From Benincasa hispida (taxonomy: Eukaryota > Streptophyta > Magnoliopsida > Cucurbitales > Cucurbitaceae), in contig NC_052360.1 of the NCBI RefSeq assembly GCF_009727055.1, forward strand, positions 67,895,343 to 67,959,342: a stretch of DNA of 64,000 nucleotides, read 5' to 3'. The notes beneath the pieces were generated by a model. The model saw only the letters and a list, made by a program, of their open reading frames with translations, searched no databases and was not told where the DNA came from. Position 1 is the first letter of the stretch. Each line of letters starts with the position of its first letter. The position numbers and the translations under genes were made by a program. Below are positions 1 through 11,796 of the stretch, one piece after another.

Positions 1-686
1 CAAATGTGATTACCAAAGGGAGGCGTAGGTTTTCAATATTTATTTTTATTTTTAGAAACGGACTAAAAATTTAAATGTTTATCTAACAAAGATGAGAAAA
101 ATAATTAATAAATTTGAGAAAATAAACATAATTTTCAAAAATAAAAGATAAAAAATCAAATGATTGTGAAACGAGGCTCCATACAAATTTTGGAACTAAA
201 GAAAGTTGTTTGAATTTTATTTTATTTTTTCTTTTTATAGTTTATATTTATCACTTAAATTAAGTTTGGTTGCTTTAATTTATAGTTCATCATACGGCAA
301 TTTCAACATCTCTTTCAATATTAATTTGGCTATTCCATTCAAACCTAATTGTTTTTTTCAAGATTTTACTTGTTTAATCCCCATGCTCTTCAAATTGACA
401 ATGAATAAATGGTTGATTCTTGTCTTCTCATATTATATATGTATATAAAATATTTTTAAATTAATTCAATAAAATTATTCAACGAGTAGAATGGTACAAA
501 GAATTTTGAATTTGGGGATCAAATTGGATTAAAAAAAAACAATGGGAAAAGATTCATAATTTAAGTTGATCTTAATCCATCTTCCAAAGGGAGAGGAGCA
601 TGACTTCACAAAGGTCCACACATCATACATCAAACAAACTAGGTTAAATATGTTATAGTGGCTAATATTTTGGTGTTTTTTCAATT
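1..686. other. Noncoding AT-rich DNA
   Basis: AT-rich sequence without a credible reading frame. The only longer open frame (206-448) is phenylalanine and leucine rich, as expected from poly-T translation, and resembles nothing I know. No regulatory element is evident. Confidence 0.6.
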
Positions 687-748
687 TAGTCCTTATAGTG
701 TTTAGGAATGTACAACTTAGTCCCTATAGTGTTTAGGAATGTACAACT
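687..748. repeat. 31-bp tandem duplication
   Basis: Two nearly identical 31-bp units (687-717 and 718-748) contain TAGTCC, TATAGTG and TTAGGAATGTACAAC. They sit in a 'tttagtcc.tatagtg' context that is common in dispersed plant repeats. One base differs between the units, which suggests a recent slippage or unequal-crossover duplication. The next 450 bases to 1,195 hold nothing further except poly-A runs near 1,130 and 1,174. Confidence 0.8.
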
Positions 749-1195
749 TAGTTCCTTATCCTTTAAATATAGTTTCAATTATATAACATCCCATTTTGGT
801 GAATATGTGAAAATTGGCTAATGATACGTTTATATGATGTGGTATTTATGTTGGCATAATTTTGGTGTAGGAATTAAAATTCCTTAGAGAGAAAAAAAAG
901 TCAAATTTTATGTCAAATTCATAGATATTGAATTTGAAAGCAAAATTAAAAACTTCTCACTCTTTTGGTGGACTAATTCATTTTTTGAAAATTTCAAATT
1001 TACTAAGTATCATCACATATAAATTTATTGACCCATTTTAACCTTAAATGTTAGGGAGAGTGTAATTGAAAGTTTTTAAAATATAAGAAATTAAATTTAA
1101 TCTTTTTAACCATTGAGACTAAATTAATGCTTAAAAAAAAGAAAAGAAAAAGATTTGGACTATATTATATATTAAAAAAAAAAAAAGGGTTAAAA

Positions 1196-3742
1196 TGTAA
1201 GCCTCTAAACTTGTTTTACTAGTTAATTATGTTTATGTCCTCTTAATTATGTAAGATTTGTAAGTATGTACTATTGATGTTATATTAGTAGCAATGTAGG
1301 AAAGGCTTACCGTGTAGATATGTAAGGGTTAAATGAGGAAAAAAAATACAAGTATTAGGGAATAAGACTCTTAGGTGAGATGGAGAGGAATTAACAGTTG
1401 GAAAAATTATTAATAGAGAGCTCAATGCGATGAAGTCGTGTCAAACTATGCGGCCAAAAGTCCAAAAAGGGGACATTACAGCTAAGTAAGGATTCATGAG
1501 GTATGATGAAGGCCATAGGAGAGGGTAAGTTGGCTCTCGTGTGAGAAAGAGTGGGTCGAGGCAAGTAAACAGGTGTATGCAACCAATCCTATATGAGATT
1601 GGTGAGAATCAATGTAGGCAGTGTGTGAGCGGCCAAGTTACTTAAGCAAGCACTCCAAGAGGATGTGAAGGCATGTGTTAGGAAAGTTGGGAAGTAGTAC
1701 CAATCGAATGGCTCAGAAGTTGGCAAGCAAGGCGGTCTTGGACCAATGCGACAAAGATGCCATTTAGAGGATGCGATGACCAGGAAAGGGCTTAAGTGGC
1801 CGCAAGCCCATGCAATGAAGTTAAGCTGGAGAGTTCAACTTAATCAACTAGTAAGTGAGCTAGGTGGAATTTAATTAATTTAGATGATTCATGCAAGCCC
1901 ACATATAAATAACAGTTGAAAAGAAGGGGATTGTTTTACCAAAATTTTCTTACGTCTAAGAGGAAGTGTTACTGCCATTTAAAGTTCAAAAGGTGTTGAA
2001 GAACCCTCGGACAAGCTTGAGAGAGAGTTGAGGATTTCCAATCGATCCAAAGGATTGATGCTCAAATTCTAAGGTAAGAGAATTGAGATGTTTATGAATA
2101 AATTCATTAAGGGAAATCAAGTTAGTTAATGGCTAGAATTAGAGTTACGGAGTCTGGATGACTAAAATCTGAGATGATATTATGGATGAACAAGCAAACA
2201 ACTGCATCTGATGAATAAGCATCCAAATGACCAGCTGATGATATGCGATGATGCATGTAAGTATTGACAAAAGTGTGCACGAGGCGTGAGGCTACATGGA
2301 GAGAGTGCTCACAGCCAAGGTGCATTGAGTATGTTACATAGTTGACGCTCATTGCATAGGCTAGGAAGTGTGTGCCATTGCCTACTCGAGCACCTGTGAG
2401 CGAGGGTTGCCATTATTCAACCAAGTTGTAAGGTAAAATGGCTAAATGTAGATGACGCGATGAGATGGATTAAGATGTGATGAACTTAGTCATGATGCGA
2501 TGAAATTACTGATATGCAATGAAGTTAACTTTATGTATTAAGCTCAAAAGGAAGTTAATTATACTAACCAAAGGATCTTTCCTTATGTTAGGACAAACAC
2601 AAATAGAAGAGGCTTACAGACCCTTGGATAAGTAGCTTAAAACTGTGAGTGACAGGTTTTATGAATGTTTCCTAATGATCAGTTTTGTGTATGTTTTTCA
2701 ATGCATAACCAATGCAACATACTGTTTTAAAACCATAATTTCTACAACGCATGATTTACTCATATGTTGGTTGCATGATCCATGTTTTCAAATAAATGAA
2801 ATTTTCTATATGAATTTAGCATGTGTTTTCAGTAAGCTTATGCCTATGATTTATACTTATTATTTACAAGGCATTATGCGATGATATGAAATTTATGAAT
2901 TATGATTAACTCACATGAGTATTTTGTTATTACATTTGTAGTATGTCTTAAATTTTTTTGGATAAGCCCTACTCTAATGTTTGTACCGAAGGTATGGTAA
3001 ATTACCCAGATTTTAGTTATCTTAGGGATCCTTGACATCGAAGTTATAAGTGATCAGGACCCAATCCAATTCTATGTGCACATATGACCCATATTGTCGA
3101 CGTTAATGAGATCGAACAAAAGGGCTCTCTCTCAAATAAGGGTTATCCCATATGTTCAAATAGAGGAGTAGAGGTGCTTTACAGGAATAATAATGAATTC
3201 ACCTCAGGATTAACAGATGATGTGATTTCGTGTCCTCATTTTATTTCCAAACCTTGGAAATGATTATGTAAATGTTTCTTGAGAAATCATGTCAATGCTA
3301 TTTATGTTAAAAGCACGTTTTATTAAAAATAGTCACTCACTGAGCATTTTAAACTCATTATTTTAAATGTTTTCTCACCCCAAGTAGTGATTCTCCAGTG
3401 ACTAGGAGTTTAGGTGGTCCACTTATCATGTTTTAAACCCTAATTTTATCTGTACACGTTCTGGGATTCAGGGTAGAATTTGGAGTCAAAAGCTCTACAT
3501 ATAAATGTTTGTTATCTGGATGACTGTGATGTAAATGGATGTGAATATTCTGTATGATAGCACCTGTGTAGTTAAGTAATAGAAGAGATTATGTATGTAT
3601 TTGTTATTAGATTTTTTTTAACTGCTATTAGGTCAATAGGTGCTAAGGAACAAGTTGGTCAATAGTTATCATAAGCGAGTTGTCAACTGTTGTCTTCACA
3701 TCTTACTCGGGTTAAGGGGGTAATCTGGGAGGGAGTGTGACA
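1196..3742 (+). mobile_element. Solo LTR, Ty3-like, about 2.5 kb
   Basis: The element starts TGTAAGCCTC at 1,196 and ends GGGAGTGTGACA at 3,742, so it has TG...CA ends. The 5-bp flanks are TAAAA and TAGAA, a target-site duplication with one difference. The first half aligns closely with the reverse complement of 23,400-25,102; shared landmarks include AAACTTGTTTTACTAG near the start and CTTACAGACCC near 2,610. The 3' end resembles the LTR ending at 56,826 (GGGAGGG..TGT.ACA). No primer-binding site follows and no coding sequence is attached, so this is best read as a solo LTR. The Ty3 assignment is by style of end and length and is inferred. Confidence 0.7.
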
Positions 3743-5000
3743 TAGAACGCGTATTTAACCAAAAATAAAACACACACACTTTTAAATATTAGAACTAAAA
3801 TAGCATTTTAACCTAATTACTTTTAGAATGTAACTGAACTCGTACCCAAAGATTTCGATTAAAACCATTTTGTAAAAGATATATATTTTAAGAAAAAATA
3901 GTTTTTCAAAAAAGTGTTTAAATAAGAAAGTATCAAATTGAACCTTTCACTTGAATCATGTTAAGTCTTTTTTTTCCCTTTTTTTGTAATTCAACCATTA
4001 TTAACTCGAGATTCGTCGACTTCAAGATAATGAAGTGGTAGTGTCTTTAACACAAAACTATGGTCATATCACTTGTAACACAAAATAGAAAATTAGTACG
4101 AAATCTAAAATATTATTGAACCCTGCCCCCAATTAAATGCATAAAACACTCATTTTAAAATTCTAAAAAACAAATTAAATTAGCTTGAGATTCAAAATCT
4201 TGATATGGTCAAAAGTCATATTGTCTGAAATTAAAATATAATAAAAGAGTTTTCAAAGAAAAGCACTATAATTTGTAATATTATTTCACTAATTTCTTGT
4301 TCATTTTTTCCCCTCTCTCCCATCATATGCTTCTTCATAGGATAATTAAATACTTGTATTCAAATTGTTTCCCAATGCTTGCACGTTATCGTTCACCAAA
4401 CGAGAGAGAGAGGAAAAAAAAAAAGATTTATTTTCAAATAGATATAATTTTAATATCACTAAGTTTCTTGGATCTTTTATTATTTGTTATTGGCTAATTT
4501 ATTTTTCATAACGCAATATAGTGTTGGGTAGTAATTATTTAAATATGTTTACATAAGTTTTCAAAATAAGATAATATAATGGTAGTTTTCAATGGATGCA
4601 AAAATGCATTCCTAATTGAAACATTGATATTTATTTAAGTTTTTTTGTCCAAGAACTAGGGCACATATTAAATTTTTATCAACTAATTTGCATTTTCTAT
4701 CTGCATTTTTTATGTCCATAGGTTTAAAAACACACAAAATAATATTAAGAAAATACCAATTAAATGCTAAGGTATTTTTTCTAAAATAGGTAGGATGAGC
4801 CATCAAATATTCGACCTCATGATAGTTAGTACACACTTTTATGTCAATCGAACTATGTCCATATTAATAATACTAAGATAAATATTGTATTAATAAGAAT
4901 AATTTTTGTTCTTTATGAGTCCTAACTTATTTTAAAAAGAAAAAAAACTTTTATTTTTTTATTTAAATCTTTTTCATAATTAGTTAAAATACTATCTTGG
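3743..5000. other. Noncoding AT-rich DNA
   Basis: No credible gene. Open frames at 4,297-4,497 (+) and 4,612-4,836 (-) lack any domain signature. Poly-A and poly-T runs only. Confidence 0.6.
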
Positions 5001-5040
5001 TCCTTATACTTTGAGATTTGTTCATTTAGTCCACGTACTT

Positions 5041-5132
5041 TTAAATATTCAAATCTAATTCTTATACTTTCAATAAATAAAATCTCTTAAATATTCAAAT
5101 CTAATTCTTATACTTTCAATAAATAAAAATTT
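5041..5132. repeat. 46-bp tandem duplication
   Basis: Two units of 46 bp, 5,041-5,086 and 5,087-5,132, each begin TTAAATATTCAAATCTAATT and run through CTTATACTTTCAATAAATAA. They lie in a 'ggtccttatacttt..ttcatttagtcc' dispersed repeat that begins near 5,000. Confidence 0.8.
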
Positions 5133-5139
5133 TTACCTC

Positions 5140-5260
5140 TCAAAGTTAATTTTTATCCATTGATAGATGTCTTTCACGGTCTTCACTGATAGATAGTGAT
5201 ATTTTGTTATACTTGAAAATATTTTCAGCAGTTTTACTATTCAAACCAACTATCCTAATA
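5140..5260. mobile_element. MITE relic (TGATAGAT family), one arm
   Basis: Contains CCATTGATAGATGTCTTTC, CACTGATAGATAGTGATATT and TCAGCAGTTTTACTATT in the same order as the right arm of the fuller copy at 14,135-14,356. The left arm and the outer end are not recognisable, so this is a partial copy. The family has no coding capacity. Confidence 0.55.
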
Positions 5261-6340
5261 ATAATAGTAATTTTCTTATCAGAAAATAACATATGAATAT
5301 ATTTTTAAAATTTATGCCAAAAATATTAACAGATAAATTTTTGTTTAAAAAAATTAAAAAAACAAGCTCAACGATTAAATTTAAGATTTATTGAAAGTAG
5401 TACAAAAAGAGACGTTTAAAATTGTGGAGACTACAATTAAATAAATTTCAAACTACAAAGTAGTTGATGAAAATATTTATTGACATTGATAATTTATTTC
5501 CATCAACATCTTGAAAAGATTAAGAAGTTGACATTTTTGTCCAAATCAACTTTAAAAATATTTTGAATGACATACTTTTACTATTAATTAAGTTTCTATG
5601 TTTAGTAAATTGTGGAGAAAGTGGTGTGGAAATTTTGTTGAATTCTTCAAAACCTAACCATTTTGACTTATGAAGCAACTAAGCAATAATATATTTAATC
5701 AATAACAAGACTCAATTTCCTCACACATTCATGTAACTACATTAACATTTTAATTAATTAATGCAATATTATTCATTTCCAACACTCTTCTTCCTCGAAT
5801 CTTCATGGATTTTTCCTTAGTATATTAAAAAAATGTTTCATGATTTATAAATTTTAAATGGTAGAAAGTAAAACGCATGTTGTGCAAAATAAATTTAAAA
5901 AACGTTTAAATTATAAGTCTATTGTGCTTAGAAAATCTAATTTTCCTTTTCTATTCTTGTTGATAATGAAAATGTATATTTAATTTTAATTTATTTTTTT
6001 TAAAAAAATTCATACAAGACAAGGAACATATCTCACCCATCAATTTTTTTTTGTTGGATATATATATATAGTAAAAGAAGATTAAAGTATGGTAAATATT
6101 TAAAACATAAAAATGGTTTTAATTACGTAGATTAAATTTATTATTTAAAAACTTTTAAATTGGATTGAAATTTCAAATTAAAATAAATTTTAATGTACAA
6201 ATTTAACATATATAAAAATTAAATTCATAGTTTCTTCCATTTGAATGAGTTCTATTTGATTTTTGTCAAGTAACAATTCAATTGAGTTAAATTTGATAAA
6301 TGTTTCAATTTTTGTTTACTTGATTTTATTTTATATTTTG
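5261..6340. other. Noncoding AT-rich DNA
   Basis: No reading frame of interest. A short TA run lies at about 6,058-6,069. Confidence 0.6.
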
Positions 6341-6715
6341 GAGAGTTACTAGTTGCTAAAATAGCAACTTGGTTCTTTCTTGCATTCCGTTCCAAATTGA
6401 AGAGCTCTCTCATTTCTTTCTTTTTTTTCTTTATTTATTTTGTTCTTGAGTTGAATTGAGAGCAAGTATTCGAGAGTTTTGCTAGATTTGAGTAGTTCAA
6501 AATTGTAGTTCTATCAAAATTAATCGTAGTATTTTTTTGAGATGATCGTTATAGTCTGCTTGTAGCCCCATATAGAGTGAATAATTATATTCAGAACAAC
6601 GCTTATCAGAAGCGTGCTTCAACTACATTTTGAGTCTCTAAAGTTTTTGAAATTCTTTCTAGTATTTTATTATTTCTATATCTAAATCTTGTTACATCAT
6701 TTGACTTATGTTTGA
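6340..6715 (+). mobile_element. Possible copia LTR 3' part
   Basis: The stretch has GAGCAAGTATTCGAGAG, TTGTAGCCCCATATAGAG, ACAACGCTTATCAGAAGCG and CTAAATCTTGTTACATCATT. This resembles the R-U5 part of some plant Ty1/copia LTRs as I remember them. No second copy exists in the window and no primer-binding site follows, so the call is weak. Confidence 0.3.
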
Positions 6716-6779
6716 GTTTAAATATTATACATTAAGTGAACTGTTTTTAGTAGAAGTATAATCCGTGTGCTAACAATAA

Positions 6780-7020
6780 AAGAAAAATAATAATAATAAT
6801 TTAAGAAGAGGCGCGTGAAGAATATAGTGTGACGGCGCGTGGAAAAAGAGGGGGAGACTTGGAATGGTAAAATTTTGTGGAAGAGGGACAAGTTAACGTG
6901 GTGGGAGTGGGAGTAAAATAAGGTGGGACCGAGAATCGGACACGTGGGGGTCGTGTCGGGCGTAATGTGGAGCGTGGCGAATATTTTGCACGTGACACCC
7001 ATAGGCTCGTGCCCAACCCT
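6780..7020. promoter_or_regulatory. GC-richer island with G-boxes
   Basis: About 240 bp of clearly higher GC than its surroundings. CACGTG occurs at 6,941-6,946 and 6,989-6,994, with related GCGCGTG at two places near 6,810 and 6,835. CACGTG is the plant bZIP/bHLH G-box. Overlapping minus-strand frames are open for 94 and 71 codons, but they are proline and serine rich, resemble no known protein and may be by-products of composition. The island could be part of a promoter whose gene lies outside or has been lost. That is inference. Confidence 0.3.
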
Positions 7021-7179
7021 TTTTTCGTTTTGACACTGAAATGAAAAAACGAAAAATGAAATACAAAGGTTAAAAATCCGTGGTACGAGTCAAAATCCTA
7101 CGTAACTCAATTTACCTATAACATGTATTAATATAACTAAAATATTGATATAGACGAAAATTTTATTAATACGTAAATT

Positions 7180-7565
7180 TTAAAACGTTATATTTTTAAT
7201 TCTTAATTTTTGAGCTTGGTTTTAATTTAGTTTTTAAATTTCGAGATTTATATTTTTAATCTTATTTTTTAATAATTTTTTTTAATTTTTGGTATTTATA
7301 TCTATTAACTAATTTAAAATAATTATAAAGTAAATTTAAAATCAAATTTTAATTGTTAAGAAAAATAAGTTAAACTTAATTAATTGTACTTATTTTAAAT
7401 TAATTAATAGGTATTAACACTAAAAATAGAAAGTGAATATTTAGTAAAAAAAATTGAGATCAAAATTGTAAATACTTAAAATCTAACTAAATTGAAACAA
7501 AATTTAAATCTTAAGAGTAAATTTGTAACTTTTGAAAGTCTATAAACTAAGGTCACGTTTATCAA
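7180..7565. repeat. AT-rich imperfect palindrome (hairpin element)
   Basis: The left arm (TTTGGTATTTATATCTATTAA at about 7,288) matches the reverse complement of the right arm (AATTAATAGGTATTAACACT at about 7,400). The outer parts, rich in TTTAATTTAG and AATTTGTAA, also pair loosely. The centre is near 7,370. The arrangement fits a decayed non-autonomous TIR or hairpin MITE. Ends and target duplication could not be set. Confidence 0.45.
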
Positions 7566-7919
7566 TACATAATAAAATTTGATTGATAAATAAATTGTAA
7601 TAGGTTAAAATCATAAATATAATTGAATTACTTTTAATTACGTTTATAGAGAATTATAAATTTTTTCACATTTATTGTTACAAATATCTGTGTAACTTTT
7701 ACTTTCGTGAGTCGAACAAAAATAATAACGCTGACAGTAAATATATAGATATTATGACAGACCATACTAACAATAAGGATACAACCTAATTGGACTGAAC
7801 ATCATTGAGATGTCAATCACTAAGAAAAGAAGTAAATAACAGTAATGATGTGGATATTATGACAGACCAAAGTGGAATAGTCAACAGTAGGAAGAGCAGT
7901 AGGCATTGTTAAGTAAAGA

Positions 7920-8165
7920 AGTACAATTTTGTTTTGGTGCATCAGGGTCCAATTGAAGGGCGTTTTGGGAATAAAAAAATTACTTTCCCATTACTTCACT
8001 GCCACGTGTCGGTTCCCAGCACTTTATTTATGTCTTTTCATGACATTGACGCCTTCCCTAATCCTTTTCCTTCTACACGTGGATCTCCCTTCATCCTACC
8101 ACTCCCCTTTTCTGGAATGTGGATCCTGCCGTTTCCCGTCGTGCCCCTCCCCCTCTATTATCTTC
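7920..8165. promoter_or_regulatory. Second G-box island
   Basis: CACGTG lies at 8,003-8,008 (within GCCACGTGTC, an ABRE-type context) and 8,076-8,081 (within ACACGTGG). The stretch is C-rich on the plus strand and has a long pyrimidine run around 8,090-8,190. Plus-strand frames of 108 and 96 codons (7,929-8,255 and 7,934-8,224) overlap it but match no family I know, so I do not call them genes. A promoter or 5' leader of an unseen or lost gene is possible. Confidence 0.3.
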
Positions 8166-8214
8166 AAATTATTTCTCAGTCTTTCTTTCAATTACATTCT
8201 CAAGTTTTTAATTA

Positions 8215-8405
8215 TAAATTTTGACCTCTCAAATTTATATAAATATTTATATTAGACCTTTAAATTTATATTAATCGTTAAATTAGATCTCAAATACTAA
8301 AAATTGAATCCTCAAATTTATACAATTGTTACAATAATATAAATTTAAAAGTTCAATTTTAACACTGGTATAAATTTGAAAGTTCCAATTTTATAATTGA
8401 AAATG
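8215..8405. repeat. AT-rich imperfect palindrome
   Basis: CTCTCAAATTTATATAAAT on the left pairs with the reverse complement of GGTATAAATTTGAAAGTTCC on the right, around a centre near 8,310. The repeated core is CAAATTTATA. Likely a decayed MITE, with no coding capacity. Confidence 0.45.
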
Positions 8406-8635
8406 TGAGAGTATGATTATAAATACCACCATATAATGATTTTTTTAATGAGCGTTAGGATTTAATGATTTTTTTAATTAGGGACAAAAAAATGTTTAAG
8501 TTGCAAAGTCTAAATCAGTAAATAACCAAAAAAAAAACTTTCATTTAATTGTGATTTTTTTTATGATATGTGTTAAATTATTAGAAATTTTAAATTACAC
8601 TGATTAAATAACTACAAACTAAAGTTCAAGGGTCA

Positions 8636-8825
8636 ATTTGGATTGATTTGTGGAAAAACGTTTTTCAAAAGACTCATTTTTATTTAAATACTTTTGACAA
8701 AAATTGTTGAAAATACTATTCAAAAGTTATTTTGAGTGAGTGTCAAACATTCCATTTTGTTTAAAATGGTTTAGTTTTTAAATTAAACACACTTCAAAAT
8801 GCATTCCAAACATACCCTAAATTAT
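8636..8825. mobile_element. Dispersed repeat, copy 1
   Basis: Contains TTTGGATTGATT, TCATTTTTATTTAAA, GAGTGTCAAACATT, AAAATGGTTTAGTTTT and CCAAACATACCCT in that order. The same order recurs at 9,990-10,180, in the same orientation. The outer TTTGGATTGA / CAAACATACCCT ends look like a degenerate inverted repeat. No protein is encoded. A TIR-type transposon derivative is likely. Confidence 0.5.
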
Positions 8826-9540
8826 TACTTTCACAAAAGTTTAGACCAAAACTGTCTTTTTAACATTATTTTCTTTAATGAGTTGTTCAACTTTTTAATT
8901 CTTTACGTTCATATGTTTTGTTTATTTAATATTCTTTTGTAGTTTATTGATATATATGAATGATCAAACATTTGACTCATAAAAAGGAAGTTGTGTTTTA
9001 ATTGGTAAGCTATGATAGATTAGTGTATCAATTAAATGCTTTTTGTATAATTTATGATTACGTATATCGTAAATGTAGGGGCAAAAATAAAGGAGATGAA
9101 TTTAGAAGAAATTTTCAATTTTCTAAATTATTGAGAGAGATTACCATAATATGACTTACAATTTTAAACGGTTAGATGTATGAAAGAGGCACCCTACAAA
9201 TATTTCGATCTAAAAAAATTTATTATTATTATTATTATTTTTTGGGTAAAATTTATCATCTAAAATTCTAGATATTAAATGTTGGAAAGGAAAATTTTGC
9301 TATTAAAAATTAGTAATTCCTTGACATTAAGGGATGGACCAATTTTGAGAGGAAGTGATGGAGTGAGTCAAAGAGTTTAGAGATGAGGAAAGCAAAGCTT
9401 TTTTCACTTTAAACGAAAAAAGAAAGAAAAAAAAAATAAAAGAAAAGTTAGACACTGATTTCCACATATTCCACTCGTCTGATATTTTTCATATAATTTT
9501 AAATGATAAATAAGTAAACTTTTTTTAAAAAAAATACAAG
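8826..9540. other. Noncoding AT-rich DNA
   Basis: No gene. An ATT triplet run of about six units lies at 9,221-9,239. Confidence 0.6.
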
Positions 9541-9690
9541 GGCATTTTGGTCATTGTGCAGGTAGACATCACACATGGGTCTGATGCAATGTACGAAGTG
9601 CCGTAGGACCCGAAAGTATGGGTGTCTGATTGACGGTGGATATTGAATCTCAGGGAGATGGGCAATCCCTGACCGTTGATGTGATTGCTC
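9540..9690. other. GC-richer low-copy patch
   Basis: About 150 bp including ACATCACACATGGGTCTG, GTGCCGTAGGACCCG and CCCTGACCGTTGATGTG. Higher GC than the flanks and not seen elsewhere in the window. It has no open frame of note. It could be a fragment of a promoter or leader, but nothing proves that. Confidence 0.25.
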
Positions 9691-9989
9691 AATGTCCTTA
9701 TTTAATTTTGTTTTATTTTTCTATTTCTTTTGTGGGAAAACATTAAAACAACATTTTGTTTTCTATATTCTAAATTTTGTACATTTTAATTTTTGTACAA
9801 AAGTTTTAAATTTAATTTTTCTTTGTTATTTTATTGTTGATTTTTAATTTTTTTATTATTTATTAGCATTTTTATTATAAATCTTGAAAACATATTCATA
9901 TAATTATTATATTATAGTATAATATATTTAATTTCATCAAAATTATTATTGTTATTTAACCCATTTTGATAAAAGTTAACTTTAACGAA

Positions 9990-10180
9990 TTAAAAACATG
10001 TTTGGATTGATTAAAGAACTATTTTTTTTAAAAGAACCATTTTTATTTAAACTTTTTTGATAAAAACCCGTTTAAAATACATTTTGAAAGTATTTAAAAA
10101 ATTATTCTAAGTGGTTGTCAAACATTTTAATTTTTTTTAAAATGACTTATTTTCAAAATTAAACCAAAACACTCTAAATT
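9990..10180. mobile_element. Dispersed repeat, copy 2
   Basis: Second copy of the repeat at 8,636-8,825: TTTGGATTGATTAAAG, CCATTTTTATTTAAAC, TGGTTGTCAAACATTTT, AAAATGACTTATTTTC and AAACCAAAACACTC in the same order. The two copies are diverged, so both insertions are old. Confidence 0.5.
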
Positions 10181-10206
10181 TAAGCTTGAGAGATTTTAAA
10201 AAAAAT

Positions 10207-10400
10207 AGGAAAATAAGGGAAACTACTTACCCAAAATATTAAAATTTCATGAGATTGATAGAAGTTTATCAGTGATAAAAACTAATAAACTATAAGTGTC
10301 TATTATTGATACTAAGTGAAGTCTATAAGTGTCTATCGGTGTTTTTTTTTTACTATTTCTGTAAATAGTTTGACATTTTTTCTATATATGAAAATTTTCC
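10207..10400. mobile_element. MITE relic (TGTCTAT family)
   Basis: The core has GATTGATAGAAG, TTATCAGTGATAAAAAC, AAGTGTCTATTATTG and AAGTGTCTATCGGTG. The right end has CTGTAAATAGTTTGACATTT followed by TTTTCTATATATGAAAATTT. The left end GGGAAACTACTTACCC pairs loosely with the reverse complement of the right end. It is related to the copies at 5,140, 14,135 and 46,989 through the TATCA/TGATAGA core. Confidence 0.5.
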
Positions 10401-11796
10401 TTTAAAATTTATTGAAAGTATAAATTAAAATTGAACAAATTTTAAATTATAAGATGAAAATTTTCAAAAGAAAAGAAAAGAAAAAGAAAATTTATCTCAA
10501 CTTTTTAAAGTAAACGACGTGGTCAAAAAGGAAATAGCATGGGAGAGTTCTTACAATAGCTTGATTGCTTTAAAAGAAAGTGAAAGAACAAGACGACAAA
10601 GACTAGGCTCAAAAGAATATATATATATATATATATATATATTATTTACATTTGAATGAAGGGATAAATAAATGGTCAAAGAAAAGTTTGATATAATTAG
10701 ACTTTTTTAATGGGATTTTTTTGGTTTGAAGCTTTGGTGGTCATAATTAGTTAAAATAGTGCAAGGAATTGGGTGCTTCAACCAACTTGAGTTCAATTTT
10801 CATCATGGGAAAAAATAATTAAGCTTTGAACATTTGCATAGGTATAAAGTTTATTCTTTTGACCAAAACCCAACATAAATACCTCATTTTTTTTAAAAAA
10901 AAATATATTGATTTCTTAGGGTTATAAATAGTATTAAATCAAGACATGTTTGGAATATTTTCTAGTTTAAACATTTTATTAAAAAAAATTACATCTCACG
11001 TTTTTTTATAATTATTTTAAATAAAAAATTTCTTGTACTAGGTTTGAAAGTGATTATTTTAATTTCGAATGTATTTTATTTTTCTTTCTACCTATTTAGA
11101 AGATTTTTCGTTCATCGTCTTAAGGACGTTTTTGGATAATCCGTCTCTCACGTGTTTCTTCATAATCTAAATTTTTAAAAGTTTTTTACTTTATTTTTTG
11201 TTTAAAAATATTTTTAATCATCTAAAACCATTTAAGAAGACATACTAAATATATTTTAAATTATTAATTTTTCTAAAGCTGCAGAAGAAAAAATAATTTT
11301 ATTTTAAAAAATATTAAATTATAAAAAATGTTAAAAGTTGTTGACATTTTAAAAAAATGTTAAAGGTTGTTTGCATCTTTAATTGTATGTTTACAAAGTT
11401 TCTAGATTTTTAAAAAGTTATTTAAGTCGATAAACTTTTAATTTTATATCCATTGATCTCTAATAGGTTAAAAAAATTAAAATTAATTAATCTATTAATA
11501 TAAACTAAATTTTATGTATACTAAGAAGAAAATATATACTCCAAAAGAAAAAAAGGAAGAAAATCTAAAATTTGAACAAAATTGTCTATTAAATTCATAA
11601 AATATTAAATAAGTCAAAGACATTAAGAAAATGAAAGTTGAATTTTTTGTTAGATTTTTTTTTTAAATTTTAAAAACTAAATAGATACAAATGTGTGATT
11701 TAACTTTTTTTTTTGAAAATTTTTAGTAACTAAATAGATGTAAAGTTTGTAATTATTTTTATTTATTTATTTTATCTAAAATGAGTAATCCATGTT
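10400..11796. other. Noncoding AT-rich DNA
   Basis: No gene seen. The stretch has an AT microsatellite and several TTTAAAAA-rich segments. 11,390-11,760 has repeated motifs (AACTAAATAGAT at about 11,665 and 11,728) that may be a decayed hairpin element, but arms could not be defined. Confidence 0.5.
10617..10642. repeat. (AT)n microsatellite
   Basis: About 13 uninterrupted AT dinucleotides. Confidence 0.9.

Noticed and set aside
6801..7016. 71- and 94-codon minus-strand frames in the GC-richer island
   Set aside because: Biased composition, two overlapping frames, no domain and no splice context. More likely composition than coding.
7929..8255. 108- and 96-codon plus-strand frames
   Set aside because: They overlap in different frames, are rich in Phe/Leu/Pro/Ser from pyrimidine runs, and match nothing known.
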